Source: PALSA-693 sp963781155
GTDB taxonomy: Bacteria; Actinomycetota; Acidimicrobiia; Acidimicrobiales; Palsa-688
DNA: 64,000 nucleotides
Assembly: GCA_963781155.1 (NCBI GenBank)
Contig: CAWAEC010000016.1
Span: 372,001 to 436,000 of the forward strand
Reading direction: 5' to 3'
Shown here in pieces: positions 17,481-26,163 of this stretch (position 1 is the first letter of the stretch; every line of letters begins with the position of its first letter). The notes under the pieces were generated by a model. The model searched no databases, was not told where the DNA came from, and worked only from the letters and a program-made list of their open reading frames with translations. The position numbers were made by a program, and so were the translations under genes.

Positions 17481-18479
17481 CTACGCGCGGGCCAGCTTCG
17501 AACCCAAAGTGCTCTGCACAGCGTCCACGATTCGCTCGGAGCTTGGATAGACCTGGGCTTCGAGCTCGCGGGCGGCCGGGTTCGGGACGAACCGCGCACC
17601 GACCCTGGTGACCGGCGCGGCCAAGTCACTGAACAACTCCTCGTGCAAAATGGCGGAGATCTCCGCTCCCGGTCCAGCGAAGCGCACCGCATCGTGCACT
17701 ACCACCGCATGCTTGGTGCGCCGAACAGACGCCACCATGCTCGGGACGTCCAGCGGAACCAGCGTCCGCAGGTCGAGCACCTCGGCGCTGACCCCGCCTT
17801 GTTCGAGCCGGGCGGCGGCCGTCATGCACTCGACCACTCCCCGGCCGTAGCTGATCAAGGTGACGTCCTCGCCGGGTCGCTTGATGTCCGCCTGCCCCAG
17901 CGGGATGGCAAAGCCCGGCTCCACGGGGACCATGCCGCGCTGCCCTTGCAGCCTGATGGTCTCCACGAAGATGCACGGGTCCTCGTCGAAAATTGCTGAT
18001 GTCAGCAAGCCCTTACCGTCGCGTGGACTTGAGGGAACGATCACTTTCAATCCAGGGATGTGCATAAACCAGGCCTCGAGCGACTGCGAATGGGTCGCTC
18101 CGGTCCCAAGGCCGCCATAGACCTGCGTGCGGACGGTCAGCGGCACCGGCGTCCGACCTGCGGACATGAACCGCAGCTTCGCGGCGTTGTTGACAATCTG
18201 GTCGGCGGCGATGCCGATGAAATCCATGATCATGATTTCCGCAACCGGGAGGAGCCCATCGAGGGCGGCGCCGATCGCGGCCCCGACGATCGCGGCCTCC
18301 GAGATCGGTGTGTCGAGGACACGATCCGTGCCGTACTTGGTCGACAGGCCGGCGGTCGGCCCGGAAGCGCCCGGGTCCGCAATGTCTTCCCCGAGCAGGA
18401 AGACGCGCTCGTCTGCAGCCAGAGCCTGGTCCAGGGCCAAATTGATGGCCTCGCGCATGGACATCTCTTTTTCTTCCAT
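17481..18479 (-). CDS. 2-oxoacid dehydrogenase E1 beta subunit (TPP)
   Basis: A 332-residue transketolase-like E1-beta. It has the N-terminal REAINLALDQAL and LLGEDIADPG, DTPISEAAIVGAAIGAAL, VYGGLGTGATHSQSLEAWF, the C-terminal transketolase domain starting near VTLISYGRG, and VVVHDAVRFAGPGAEI. With E1-alpha (13 nt upstream) it would form the alpha2beta2 decarboxylase that transfers an acyl group to lipoate. It belongs to the acetoin/branched-chain dehydrogenase branch; the exact substrate (pyruvate, acetoin or a branched-chain or ring-derived 2-oxoacid) cannot be told. Confidence 0.92.
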   Translation of the reverse strand: MEEKEMSMREAINLALDQALAADERVFLLGEDIADPGASGPTAGLSTKYGTDRVLDTPISEAAIVGAAIGAALDGLLPVAEIMIMDFIGIAADQIVNNAAKLRFMSAGRTPVPLTVRTQVYGGLGTGATHSQSLEAWFMHIPGLKVIVPSSPRDGKGLLTSAIFDEDPCIFVETIRLQGQRGMVPVEPGFAIPLGQADIKRPGEDVTLISYGRGVVECMTAAARLEQGGVSAEVLDLRTLVPLDVPSMVASVRRTKHAVVVHDAVRFAGPGAEISAILHEELFSDLAAPVTRVGARFVPNPAARELEAQVYPSSERIVDAVQSTLGSKLARA

Positions 18480-18491
18480 AATGCTTCCCTT

Positions 18492-19466
18492 CTAGGTCGG
18501 CATGTTGACGGCGTCCGCGTACACGTCACGATCCAGTTCGTCCGGCGTAGGCGCGGGAGCGGCCAGCACGGCCTGTACCGCCTCCTCGACCGCAGTCTGA
18601 GCGGCTCCATCGATGCTGTCGATGTCCGCCTGGCTGCAAACGCCCGAACTGATCAGGTGCGCACGGAAACGAGGCAGCGGGTCCGCCTCCTGGGCCGCGG
18701 CCAGCTGATCCTTTGGTATATAGGCTCCCGGATCTCCGAAGTAGTGGCCGCGGAAGCGGAAGGTGACACACTCGAGCAGGGTCGGGCCGCCACCCGCCCT
18801 GGCCCGCTCGAGCGCTTCGCCCAGGACGGGGATCAGCGCCAACGGGTCGTTTCCGTCCACCCGAACTCCCGGCATGCCCAGGCCCAGGGCGCGGTCCGCG
18901 ACCTGCGGGATTCGCATAGTGTGCTCGACCGCGGTCATTTCGGCGTATTGATTGTTCTGGCACAGCAATACGACAGGTAGGTCCCACAGGGCCGCCATAT
19001 TGGCCGCCTCGTGGAATGAACCGGTGTTCGTCGCCCCGTCACCAAAGCTCACGACCGTGACCCGATCCGAGCCTTTACGCTTCGCCGCCAAAGCCAACCC
19101 GACCGCGACCGGAGGACCCGCCCCCACAATCCCTGTCGACATGACGACTCCGGACTCCGGCCGGGCGATGTGCATGGTGCCGCCCTTCCCGCGACTGCCG
19201 CCGACCTGACGCCCGAGCATCTCCCCGAATATCTCTACCAGCGGCACGCCCTTGCCAATGTGATCGTGCAGCCCGCGGTAGGTCGTCACCAGGAGGTCGT
19301 CCGGCCGGAGGGACACCCCGAGCGCGGCCCCGATGGCCTCCTGGCCGCGCGAAGGCCAATACACGCACTGCAGTTCACCCGTGGAAATACCTTTGGCTAA
19401 CCGCTCATCGGCCGCCTGCATGAGCGCCATCAACTCGTACGCACGACGCTGGACTGCCGGTTCCAT
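18492..19466 (-). CDS. 2-oxoacid dehydrogenase E1 alpha subunit (TPP)
   Basis: A 324-residue E1-alpha subunit. The thiamine diphosphate motif starts GDGATNTGSFHEAAN and ends LLCQNN; RGKGGTMH and the substrate-channel FRFRGHYFGDPG follow the AcoA/PdhA pattern. ATG 19466 has AGGAGGG at a good distance and is preferred over TTG 19472. It is the first gene of the operon E1-alpha, E1-beta, lipoyl protein, KstD-like flavoprotein, and is divergent from the P450. No E3 (lipoamide dehydrogenase) is present in the window. Confidence 0.92.
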   Translation of the reverse strand: MEPAVQRRAYELMALMQAADERLAKGISTGELQCVYWPSRGQEAIGAALGVSLRPDDLLVTTYRGLHDHIGKGVPLVEIFGEMLGRQVGGSRGKGGTMHIARPESGVVMSTGIVGAGPPVAVGLALAAKRKGSDRVTVVSFGDGATNTGSFHEAANMAALWDLPVVLLCQNNQYAEMTAVEHTMRIPQVADRALGLGMPGVRVDGNDPLALIPVLGEALERARAGGGPTLLECVTFRFRGHYFGDPGAYIPKDQLAAAQEADPLPRFRAHLISSGVCSQADIDSIDGAAQTAVEEAVQAVLAAPAPTPDELDRDVYADAVNMPT

Positions 19467-19660
19467 CCCCAAGTCCCTCCTTCATCCAACCCCACCCTTT
19501 CTACTGCAGCCACCCTCCGTAATCCAACCCTTGCGGCCGGCGCCGTCTCAGCCACACTGATTCGCCGTCGGGTGAGGGCCCGCTGCCTGGTCCGGATCTC
19601 AGGTACAGTGCCCGGAGGTCCACAGCACTCAGACCGGACCCACGGCATCGGGGGATTTAC

Positions 19661-20908
19661 ATGACTCGCCAGCCGACGATCGACTTCGATCATCATTCAG
19701 AGGAGTATCTCGCCGACCGCTTGAGCCAGTGGCGGAAGCTTCGGGAAAGCCCTGTGGCGTACAGCCCCCGTTATGGCGGCTTCTGGGTGGTGAGCGGCCA
19801 TGCCGAGGTGGCCGAGGTGTCCCGCGACGAAGAGACGTTTAGCAGCCGGATTGGCGATCACGATGGGATCACCCATTACGGGATCGCAGGAATCCCCCGG
19901 ATCGGTGGGCTTCCGGCTGCCGGCATCGCCGAGGCAGAGGCACCCATCCACCAGGCCCTGCGACGAGTGCTCAACCCTGACCTGCTCCCGCAAGCGGTCA
20001 ATGCCCGACGGCCTTTCATGGAGGAGTTGGCCAACTGGTTCATCGACCAGAAGATCACCTCGGGTTCCATGGACCTGGTACTCGACCTGGCCAACCCGGT
20101 CCCCGCAGTGATGACGATGGACCTGGTCGGGCTGCCCCACGACAGCTGGGACCGATATGCCGAGCTCTTTCATGGGACGATTGCGTACCGGCCCGGGACC
20201 CCGGAATACGACGCCGCCCTGTCGCGCCAGCCTGCGGTGATGACCGAGCTGATGGGGGCAGCGAAAGAACGCCGCGTGTCGCCGCGCAATGATCTGCTCA
20301 CCCGGCTGGCCGAGCTGGAAGTCGACGACGGCAGGCAACTGACAGACGACGAGATCTCCGCGGTACTGAGGAATCTGGTCGCCGGCGGGCTCGACACCAC
20401 CACGTCACTGACCGCCCTGGCCCTGTTCCACCTGGACGCCGAGCCCGAGCTACGCCGGGCCCTCGGCGAGCGGCCTGAGCTGATCGGGACCGCAACCGAG
20501 GAGTTTCTGCGTTACTACTCGGTCAGCGAGGTCCTGACCCGCACGGTGACGAGGGATGTCGACCTCGGGGGGCGCCGGCTGTACCGGGGTGACATCGTCC
20601 TTATCAGCTGGTTGTCTGCCAATCACGATGAGTCGGAGTTCCACCAGGCCGACCAGGTCATCCTCGATCGCACCCCCAATCGGCACCTGGCATTCGGGGT
20701 GGGCCCCCACCGCTGCATCGGGATGCACCTGGCTCGCGCCCTGTTCCAGGTACTGCTCGAAACGGTGCTGCGTCGCATGCCGGACTACCGGGTGGATCGA
20801 GGCGCGACTCGCTTCTACGAGGGGAACCCGATGCTGGCCGGCGTGGTCAACATGCCCGCCACCTTCACTCCTGGACCACGACAGGGTCCGGCTGAGCGAC
20901 CGTTTTAG
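19661..20908 (+). CDS. Cytochrome P450
   Basis: A 415-residue soluble class I bacterial P450. The I-helix oxygen-binding segment is AGGLDTTTS (241-249), the ExxR is Glu281-Phe-Leu-Arg284, and the heme thiolate is Cys352 in FGVGPHRCIGMHLAR. No ferredoxin or reductase gene is adjacent, so redox partners must be encoded elsewhere. It starts divergently 194 bp from the E1-alpha gene. Hydroxylation of an alicyclic or terpenoid/steroid substrate fits the neighbourhood, but the family cannot be fixed by eye. Confidence 0.95.
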   Translation: MTRQPTIDFDHHSEEYLADRLSQWRKLRESPVAYSPRYGGFWVVSGHAEVAEVSRDEETFSSRIGDHDGITHYGIAGIPRIGGLPAAGIAEAEAPIHQALRRVLNPDLLPQAVNARRPFMEELANWFIDQKITSGSMDLVLDLANPVPAVMTMDLVGLPHDSWDRYAELFHGTIAYRPGTPEYDAALSRQPAVMTELMGAAKERRVSPRNDLLTRLAELEVDDGRQLTDDEISAVLRNLVAGGLDTTTSLTALALFHLDAEPELRRALGERPELIGTATEEFLRYYSVSEVLTRTVTRDVDLGGRRLYRGDIVLISWLSANHDESEFHQADQVILDRTPNRHLAFGVGPHRCIGMHLARALFQVLLETVLRRMPDYRVDRGATRFYEGNPMLAGVVNMPATFTPGPRQGPAERPF

Positions 20909-20923
20909 GAGGCGGAGGGCGCG

Positions 20924-20939
20924 ACGGCGGGGACGCCGT
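20924..20939 (+). terminator. Small hairpin after P450
   Basis: A perfect 6-bp stem ACGGCG/CGCCGT with a GGGA tetraloop, 15 bp past the P450 stop. No U-tract follows, so it may only stabilise the mRNA end or act as a weak terminator. Confidence 0.3.
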
Positions 20940-21053
20940 GCCGGCGAGCCATGCAGCGGCCCCAGTGGTCCGACAAACAGCGGTTGCGGCTCAGCGCCCC
21001 GCCGTGCATCAAATTCCACCGCAAACCGTGCCCAGCCGTACCCCGAGTGGGCA

Positions 21054-21096
21054 TTGTGTGATAAAAGTCGCGTATTACGCGACTTTTATCACACAA
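21054..21096. repeat. Perfect 43-nt palindrome between convergent genes
   Basis: The 21-bp arms at 21054-21074 and 21076-21096 are exact reverse complements around a single T at 21075. The core reads AAAAGTCGCG ... CGCGACTTTT, so each strand gives a GC stem with a short loop, preceded by an A-tract and followed by a U-tract. It sits between the P450 stop (20908) and the convergent CoA-transferase stop (21191). A bidirectional intrinsic terminator is the simplest reading; the symmetry beyond the core is more than a terminator needs. Confidence 0.8.
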
Positions 21097-21190
21097 ACGG
21101 GCGGCAGGACGACAACGCCATACCTTCCCCACAAACGGGGACAGGCTGAAAAGCCTACCCACGTCCAAACGCCCCCATACCCACAACGCA

Positions 21191-22555
21191 TCAGTCGATC
21201 CCGAGCGGTCGCGTCCCGATCACGTGGCTGGCGGTAAGGTCGTCGATGGCGGCGTCGTCCAGCGCCAGCAGGCGGGCAAGGATGTCCCGGTTGTGCTGGC
21301 CCAGGACGGGAGCCGCCGCCCTGTACCACCGGTCAACGCTGGCGAACTTGAACGGCAACGTGGGCACGCAGTGCGGGCCGACCACCGGGTGATCGAGCTC
21401 CTCGAAGTGGGAGCGGGCGACCATCTGCGGATGGGTCGAGTTGAGCCGCGGGTCTCTCACCTGGGCCGCCGGTATCCCTCGAACGATCAGGGCTTCCACG
21501 GCCTTGGACAGGTCTTGCTCCTGAGCCCACTGTTGCAGGTGAGCGTCGATCGTGTCGTGGGCGCGCTCGCGGCCAGCCATCGTGTCGAGGGCAGGATCGT
21601 CCGCCCAGAGGGGATCGCCTAGCGCATCCTTGAGGGCGTGCCACTGCTGGTCGGTGGCCACGGAAAGGGCCAGCCATTGCTCCTGCCCGCGGCACCCGTA
21701 CAGCCCCTGCGGGGCGGCATCACGACTGCGATTGCCCGCCCGTGACAGCACGACCCCGTGGGCGGTGTATTCGATGACCTGATCGGCCGCCGCGTTGAGC
21801 GCCGACTCGACCATCGAGACCTCGATAAACGATCCCTCCCCGGTCTGACGCCGGCGCTCGAGGCCGACCAGCATCGCGAACGCCGAGGTCATGCCCGCCA
21901 GCGGATCGCACGGGCCGCGCGGAATGCGGGGCTGGTCGCTCTCGTGGCCCGTCACCCACGCCAGACCGGTCATCTGCTCCATCGTCTGCGCGAAGCCGAC
22001 GTTGTCGCGCCACGGCCCATTGAGCCCAAAGGCGGGCATTCGAACCATGACGATCCGAGGGTTGTACGTTTTGACGGCGTCCCAGGTAATCCCGAAGTTG
22101 TCGAATACGCGGGGTGAAAAGTTCTCTACGAGAATGTCGGATCGCTCGATCAGCCGTCCGAGAATGTTGAGTCCTTTGGGTGAGTTGAGATCGAGTGTCA
22201 GCGCCTCTTTGTTGGCGTTGACACCGAGATAGATGGCCGAGCGCTCCCACCATGACGGCCGGTTCATGAACGCCCCCCCGGTCATGCGCATACCGTCAGG
22301 GTGCTGAACGGACTCGATGTGGATCACTTCCGCGCCAAGGACTGCGAGGACGTGGGTCGATGCCGGGCCCGCCCACCACGCGGTCGCATCGAGCACCCGG
22401 ACGCCCTCGAGCGGAAGCCCCGGCGAAGACCGACCGGCCGTGAACCCTGGACGAGATCGGGGCTCGATCCTCCCCTGGTGTTCGGCGAGCTTTGGCGCCT
22501 TGCCCTGAGGCCGCGGTCGTTCGCCATCGATAAGGTATGGCGGCAAGGGATGCAC
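21191..22555 (-). CDS. CaiB/BaiF CoA-transferase, second domain of a frameshifted tandem protein
   Basis: As read, 454 residues containing one full family III CoA-transferase domain: LEGVRVLDATAWWAGP, EVIHIESVQHPDGMR, SDILVENFSPRV with the region of the catalytic Asp, then GEGSFIEVSMVE and GNRSRDAAPQG. The GTG at 22555 is probably not a true start. In this frame homology-like sequence (FAARGVWANAPDGTF) continues upstream to about 22600, where the preceding domain ends in another frame. The natural product is most likely one protein of about 800 residues with the gene at 22296-23552. It would transfer CoA between acyl groups of a catabolic intermediate. Confidence 0.75.
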   Translation of the reverse strand: MHPLPPYLIDGERPRPQGKAPKLAEHQGRIEPRSRPGFTAGRSSPGLPLEGVRVLDATAWWAGPASTHVLAVLGAEVIHIESVQHPDGMRMTGGAFMNRPSWWERSAIYLGVNANKEALTLDLNSPKGLNILGRLIERSDILVENFSPRVFDNFGITWDAVKTYNPRIVMVRMPAFGLNGPWRDNVGFAQTMEQMTGLAWVTGHESDQPRIPRGPCDPLAGMTSAFAMLVGLERRRQTGEGSFIEVSMVESALNAAADQVIEYTAHGVVLSRAGNRSRDAAPQGLYGCRGQEQWLALSVATDQQWHALKDALGDPLWADDPALDTMAGRERAHDTIDAHLQQWAQEQDLSKAVEALIVRGIPAAQVRDPRLNSTHPQMVARSHFEELDHPVVGPHCVPTLPFKFASVDRWYRAAAPVLGQHNRDILARLLALDDAAIDDLTASHVIGTRPLGID

Positions 22556-23552
22556 GAACGTGCCGTCGGGGGCGTTCGCCCAGACTCCCCGTGCGGCGAA
22601 TTCGAGGGTGTTCGAGCACGGTCTGCCCGTTGTTTACCGGAGCGACAGGGATACGGAGAAGCGTTGCCTGCTCGACAATCTCCCCTGTGGTGTGCTGCGT
22701 CGTCCAGCTGCGCACCAGCTGGTTCCACTCGCTGGCCCGGTCATGACGGGTGCCGACGAGCGCCCACGACTCGTCCTCATCGAGCAGGTCGCTTCGCCCG
22801 ATCATGCTCAGAAAGGACTCGAACTGCTGGCGAGTGTTCGTATTGAAACCCACCCAACCGTCGGCCGTCGGCTCGATCGAGGGAAGCTCGACGCGGCGCG
22901 CCACCGTCGCCAGCGGGGGTCGTCCCATCAGCTCGTAGGTGAGCTCGGCGTAGACGCTGCCTCCGACATCGCATGCTTCCATCAGGGAGCAGTCGATGAG
23001 CTCTCCGTCGCCGGTCGCCTCGGCCCTCAGCAAGGCGCCCGACGCCCCCACCGCCGCGTACGTGCCGAGGAGCCACTCGAAGAGACGACCTCCTGCCTGG
23101 ATCGGCGGCTGGTCGGCGAGACCGCGCGTGGCCATGGATCCGCTTTCCGCCTGTACCGTGAATTCGGTCGCAGGACGATCGCGGTACGGCCCGCTGTATC
23201 CATACGGAGACAACGTCACGATCACGAGCCATGGATAGCGCCGGAGCAGGTCCTCGTGGTCCAGCACGCCCGGGCCGAGGGATTCGACGAGCAGGTCGGC
23301 GCCCTCCAGCGTCTCCAGAGGCAGCTGATCCGGTGACGTGGCGATGACCGAGCGCTTCCCCGCGTTGAGAAACTTGAAAAGGGGCGCGTCGTCCTGGCCC
23401 CCACCGACCGTCGACCGTCGTCGAAGGGGATCTCCTTCCGGCGATTCCACCTTGATCACATCCGCGCCAAGATCCGCAAACAACTTGGTGCAGTACGGAC
23501 CGGCGATCTCCGTTGCCAACTCGAGGATCCTGAGCCGATCGAAGACCTTCAC
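22296..23552 (-). CDS. CaiB/BaiF CoA-transferase, first domain of a frameshifted tandem protein
   Basis: The first family III CoA-transferase domain: FDRLRILELATEIAGPYCTKLF, DVIKVESPEGDPLRR, LLVESLGPGVLDHEDL, YSGPYRDRP. Homology-like sequence ends near LEHPR (about 22600); the remaining 100 residues in this frame are Arg-rich and out of frame. One extra base within CGAATTCG at 22597-22604 explains the shift into the second domain. GTG 23552 (after GAGGGGG) is preferred over GTG 23579. Two-domain CaiB/BaiF proteins of about 800 residues are a known architecture, so the break is recent or a sequence error. Confidence 0.72.
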   Translation of the reverse strand: MKVFDRLRILELATEIAGPYCTKLFADLGADVIKVESPEGDPLRRRSTVGGGQDDAPLFKFLNAGKRSVIATSPDQLPLETLEGADLLVESLGPGVLDHEDLLRRYPWLVIVTLSPYGYSGPYRDRPATEFTVQAESGSMATRGLADQPPIQAGGRLFEWLLGTYAAVGASGALLRAEATGDGELIDCSLMEACDVGGSVYAELTYELMGRPPLATVARRVELPSIEPTADGWVGFNTNTRQQFESFLSMIGRSDLLDEDESWALVGTRHDRASEWNQLVRSWTTQHTTGEIVEQATLLRIPVAPVNNGQTVLEHPRIRRTGSLGERPRRHVRASLAAIPYRWRTTAASGQGAKARRTPGEDRAPISSRVHGRSVFAGASARGRPGARCDRVVGGPGIDPRPRSPWRGSDPHRVRSAP

Positions 23553-23652
23553 GTCCGCCCCCTCGGTGCGTCGACCCACAGAATCCAGCTCCTCAGACGA
23601 TGATTCGGACGGGGCATAGAGCAGGAAAGGTGGTCGGTCACCCGTCGCCGGC

Positions 23653-24834
23653 CTAGACGCCTACCGGCACCGCCGGGGACTCGGTGATGTCAGCCTCCAA
23701 ATCGAGCCCGTAGTAGCTTGCTGGCGTCTCCAGCAGAACCGTCCGCTGGATCTCGTCGGGGATCCCGGCAAACGCCGACTCCAGGTACTGCCGGGACCGG
23801 GGCCAGGTGCCGACCGAGTGGGGGAAGTCATTGCCCCACATCAGGTTGTCCCAGGACAGGAGCCCCGCTTCCGCCATCTTGATCACCGGTCGTTCCTGAA
23901 TCATGCCGAAGATCGCCCGCTCGCGGATGTACTCAGAAGGCAGCATCTTGAGGGATACACGGAACCAGTCGTTGTACTCCTGGTAGTCCCGATCCATGTA
24001 GTAGAGCATCCCAGGAACGTAAGTGCAGTTCGTCTCCGCAAAGTAGAAACGAAGCTCCGGGAACCGGTCGAATACTCCGCTGACAATCAGCTGGGCCAGC
24101 GTGAAGCCGGGAACCAGGCCGTAGGCATGCTGGGCCATACCGGCATGGGCAGGCCACAGGGATGTGTCATGACGGCCGGTCGGGGGTGGGGTGGTGTCGC
24201 CAAACGACACATGTGGTGACAGGGCGATGCCAAGTTCCAGCGATCGTTCCCAGAACCGGTCGTCTTCCGGTTTCGCCTGGCCCTTCCCGTTCGGGAACTG
24301 CTGGAACATTACAGTCCGCAGCCCATGGCTGGCCGCCCACTCGAGTTCGGCGACCGCATCGTCGATCCCGGACACTGGAATGAACGCCGCACCGATGAGC
24401 CTGTCGGGGGCGACCGCGCAGTACTCCTCCGCGAGAAACGTGTTGTAGGCCCGCACGATAGCCAGGTACGCCTCGCGGTCCTGGATCCCTTCAATGAATC
24501 GCGTGACAAAGATCGGCGGAAACAAAATTTCGGCGTCGATACCGTCGGCGTCCTGCTCCCGGAGCCGCTGGGCGCCGTCACCCGCGCCCGCGACCGGAGC
24601 TCCGTGCTCGTCGGTGTAAGCGCCGTTCGCGAACTTCACCGGGCCGGGACCAGTGAGGTTCTGGCCGGTGTGCAGCATCGGCATGCCTTCCACGATCCAC
24701 GCGTCACCGCCGCTGGGCAGGCGAACCAGACGCGGGGCTCGCTCGCGGTGCGACTCAGGGACGTATTTGACCCACGGGTCGGGAGGGGTTTCGACGTGCC
24801 CGTCCCCGGAGATCACCCGGTATTTTCGGCCCAT
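23653..24834 (-). CDS. Amidohydrolase 2 (ACMSD-type) family protein
   Basis: A 393-residue TIM-barrel metalloenzyme of the amidohydrolase-2 (ACMSD/decarboxylase-hydratase) family. It shows the N-terminal ISGDGHVETP in place of HxH, an internal barrel His in the LSPHVSF strand, PELRFYFAETN, and the C-terminal catalytic Asp in LMWGNDFPHSVG. Members decarboxylate or hydrolyse C-C bonds in aromatic and cyclic acid breakdown. ATG 24834 follows GGAAGG; GTG 24837 is possible. It is divergent from the Ltp2-like gene and upstream of the CoA-transferase in the same direction, with 100 bp between them. Confidence 0.85.
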   Translation of the reverse strand: MGRKYRVISGDGHVETPPDPWVKYVPESHRERAPRLVRLPSGGDAWIVEGMPMLHTGQNLTGPGPVKFANGAYTDEHGAPVAGAGDGAQRLREQDADGIDAEILFPPIFVTRFIEGIQDREAYLAIVRAYNTFLAEEYCAVAPDRLIGAAFIPVSGIDDAVAELEWAASHGLRTVMFQQFPNGKGQAKPEDDRFWERSLELGIALSPHVSFGDTTPPPTGRHDTSLWPAHAGMAQHAYGLVPGFTLAQLIVSGVFDRFPELRFYFAETNCTYVPGMLYYMDRDYQEYNDWFRVSLKMLPSEYIRERAIFGMIQERPVIKMAEAGLLSWDNLMWGNDFPHSVGTWPRSRQYLESAFAGIPDEIQRTVLLETPASYYGLDLEADITESPAVPVGV

Positions 24835-24993
24835 CACTCCATCCTTCCTCGAGGACTACGGAGGCGTCACGCAGGCATCCGACTCATGCCACGCTCGTCG
24901 GCCAGCTCTACCTCCCGATCCCCACCCCCCGGCGAGCGTCGCGTCTGCGGACTGAGTTGGCATTTTCGCACACGTTGCCTACATTCTGCAACC

Positions 24994-26163
24994 GTGGCTA
25001 CCCACCCCTTCCGCGGTGTGGCAATTGCCGCCGTCCACAACACCGGGCAAGCCCGGAGGCTGAACGGCCACGACTCCCTTTCCATCACCGTCGAAGCCGC
25101 ACTGGCTGTGCTCGATGCGGCCGGCGTCCCCGCGACGGAGGTCGACGGCGTCGCCGGGCAGAGTCCTGCAGATCTCGTCTACCTGCTTGGCCTCGGGCCC
25201 AGCTGGGTCTCCAATGCGGCCGGCGGGGTGCCTGCCGTGCTCGACGCCGCCAGCGCCATCGTTACCCGGCAGTGCACGACCGTCCTGCTGGCATGCGGCG
25301 GAGCCGGGATCTACCCGGATCACTCGGCGACGGCACCCTGGACCCGTCCGGCCAACGAATTCGTCGTGCCCTTCGGCATGTTCACTGCACTCGAGTTCGC
25401 GCTCATCGCCCGCCGCCACATGGCGATGTTCGGGACAAGGCCGGAGCACCTGGCCGAGGTCGCCGCGACCATCCGAAACCACGGCCACGTCAACCCGGAA
25501 GCCGTCTACTACGAACGCGGCCCGTACAGTCCCGACGACGTCCTCGAGTCGCGCATGGTCGCCGACCCGTTCCACCTCCTCGACTGCTCCATGACCAGCG
25601 AAGGCGGCTCCGCCATGCTGCTGACCACGGCGGAGCGCGCCCGAGACCTCGAGCTGCCACCGGTCTATGTCCTCGGCGGAGGCATCGATCAGCAGGGCCC
25701 GGCCTACCGCTACGCGCCGAGCTGGGATCTTGCGGGTAGCAAGGACGGCAGTTACCCGAACGGCTATATCGGCCGGCGGGCCGCGGAGCGAAGCTTCGCG
25801 ATGGCGGGCCTTACCCCCACCGACGTCGACGTTTGCGAGCTTTACGATCCGTTCTCATTCGAGATCATCCGGCAATACGAGGCCTTCGGCTTTTGCCAAC
25901 CAGGAGAGGGACCGGATTTCGTGATGAACGGTCGCCTCGGCCCCCACGGGCAGTTCCCGACGACGACCGACGGCGGTCTCCTGTCCTACAGCCACGCAGG
26001 CGGGACAGTGCAGATGCTCCAGCGAGTTGTGCGAGGGGTGCAACAGCTGCAGGGCCGATGCCGGACCATGCAAGTGGAGAACGCCGAGGTCGCCCTTTGC
26101 TCCAACGGCGGTGCAGGGGCACTGTTCACCAATGTCATCCTCCTCGGCAGGGAGGAACCATGA
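24994..26163 (+). CDS. Thiolase-fold protein, Ltp2-like lipid-transfer/aldolase
   Basis: A 389-residue non-thiolytic thiolase-superfamily protein (SCPx/lipid-transfer type). The usual nucleophilic Cys motif is missing (ASAIVTRQCTTVLLACGG instead). The C-terminal half has the LYDPFSFEII segment (a Tyr as in Ltp2), GEGPDFV, PTTTDGGLLSYSHAGG and ALCSNGGAG. Ltp2-type proteins with a DUF35 partner act as retro-aldolases that remove a C3 side-chain piece from steroid-CoA. The GTG at 24994 is the only sensible start. It is coupled to the DUF35 gene by an ATGA overlap. Confidence 0.82.
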   Translation: MATHPFRGVAIAAVHNTGQARRLNGHDSLSITVEAALAVLDAAGVPATEVDGVAGQSPADLVYLLGLGPSWVSNAAGGVPAVLDAASAIVTRQCTTVLLACGGAGIYPDHSATAPWTRPANEFVVPFGMFTALEFALIARRHMAMFGTRPEHLAEVAATIRNHGHVNPEAVYYERGPYSPDDVLESRMVADPFHLLDCSMTSEGGSAMLLTTAERARDLELPPVYVLGGGIDQQGPAYRYAPSWDLAGSKDGSYPNGYIGRRAAERSFAMAGLTPTDVDVCELYDPFSFEIIRQYEAFGFCQPGEGPDFVMNGRLGPHGQFPTTTDGGLLSYSHAGGTVQMLQRVVRGVQQLQGRCRTMQVENAEVALCSNGGAGALFTNVILLGREEP

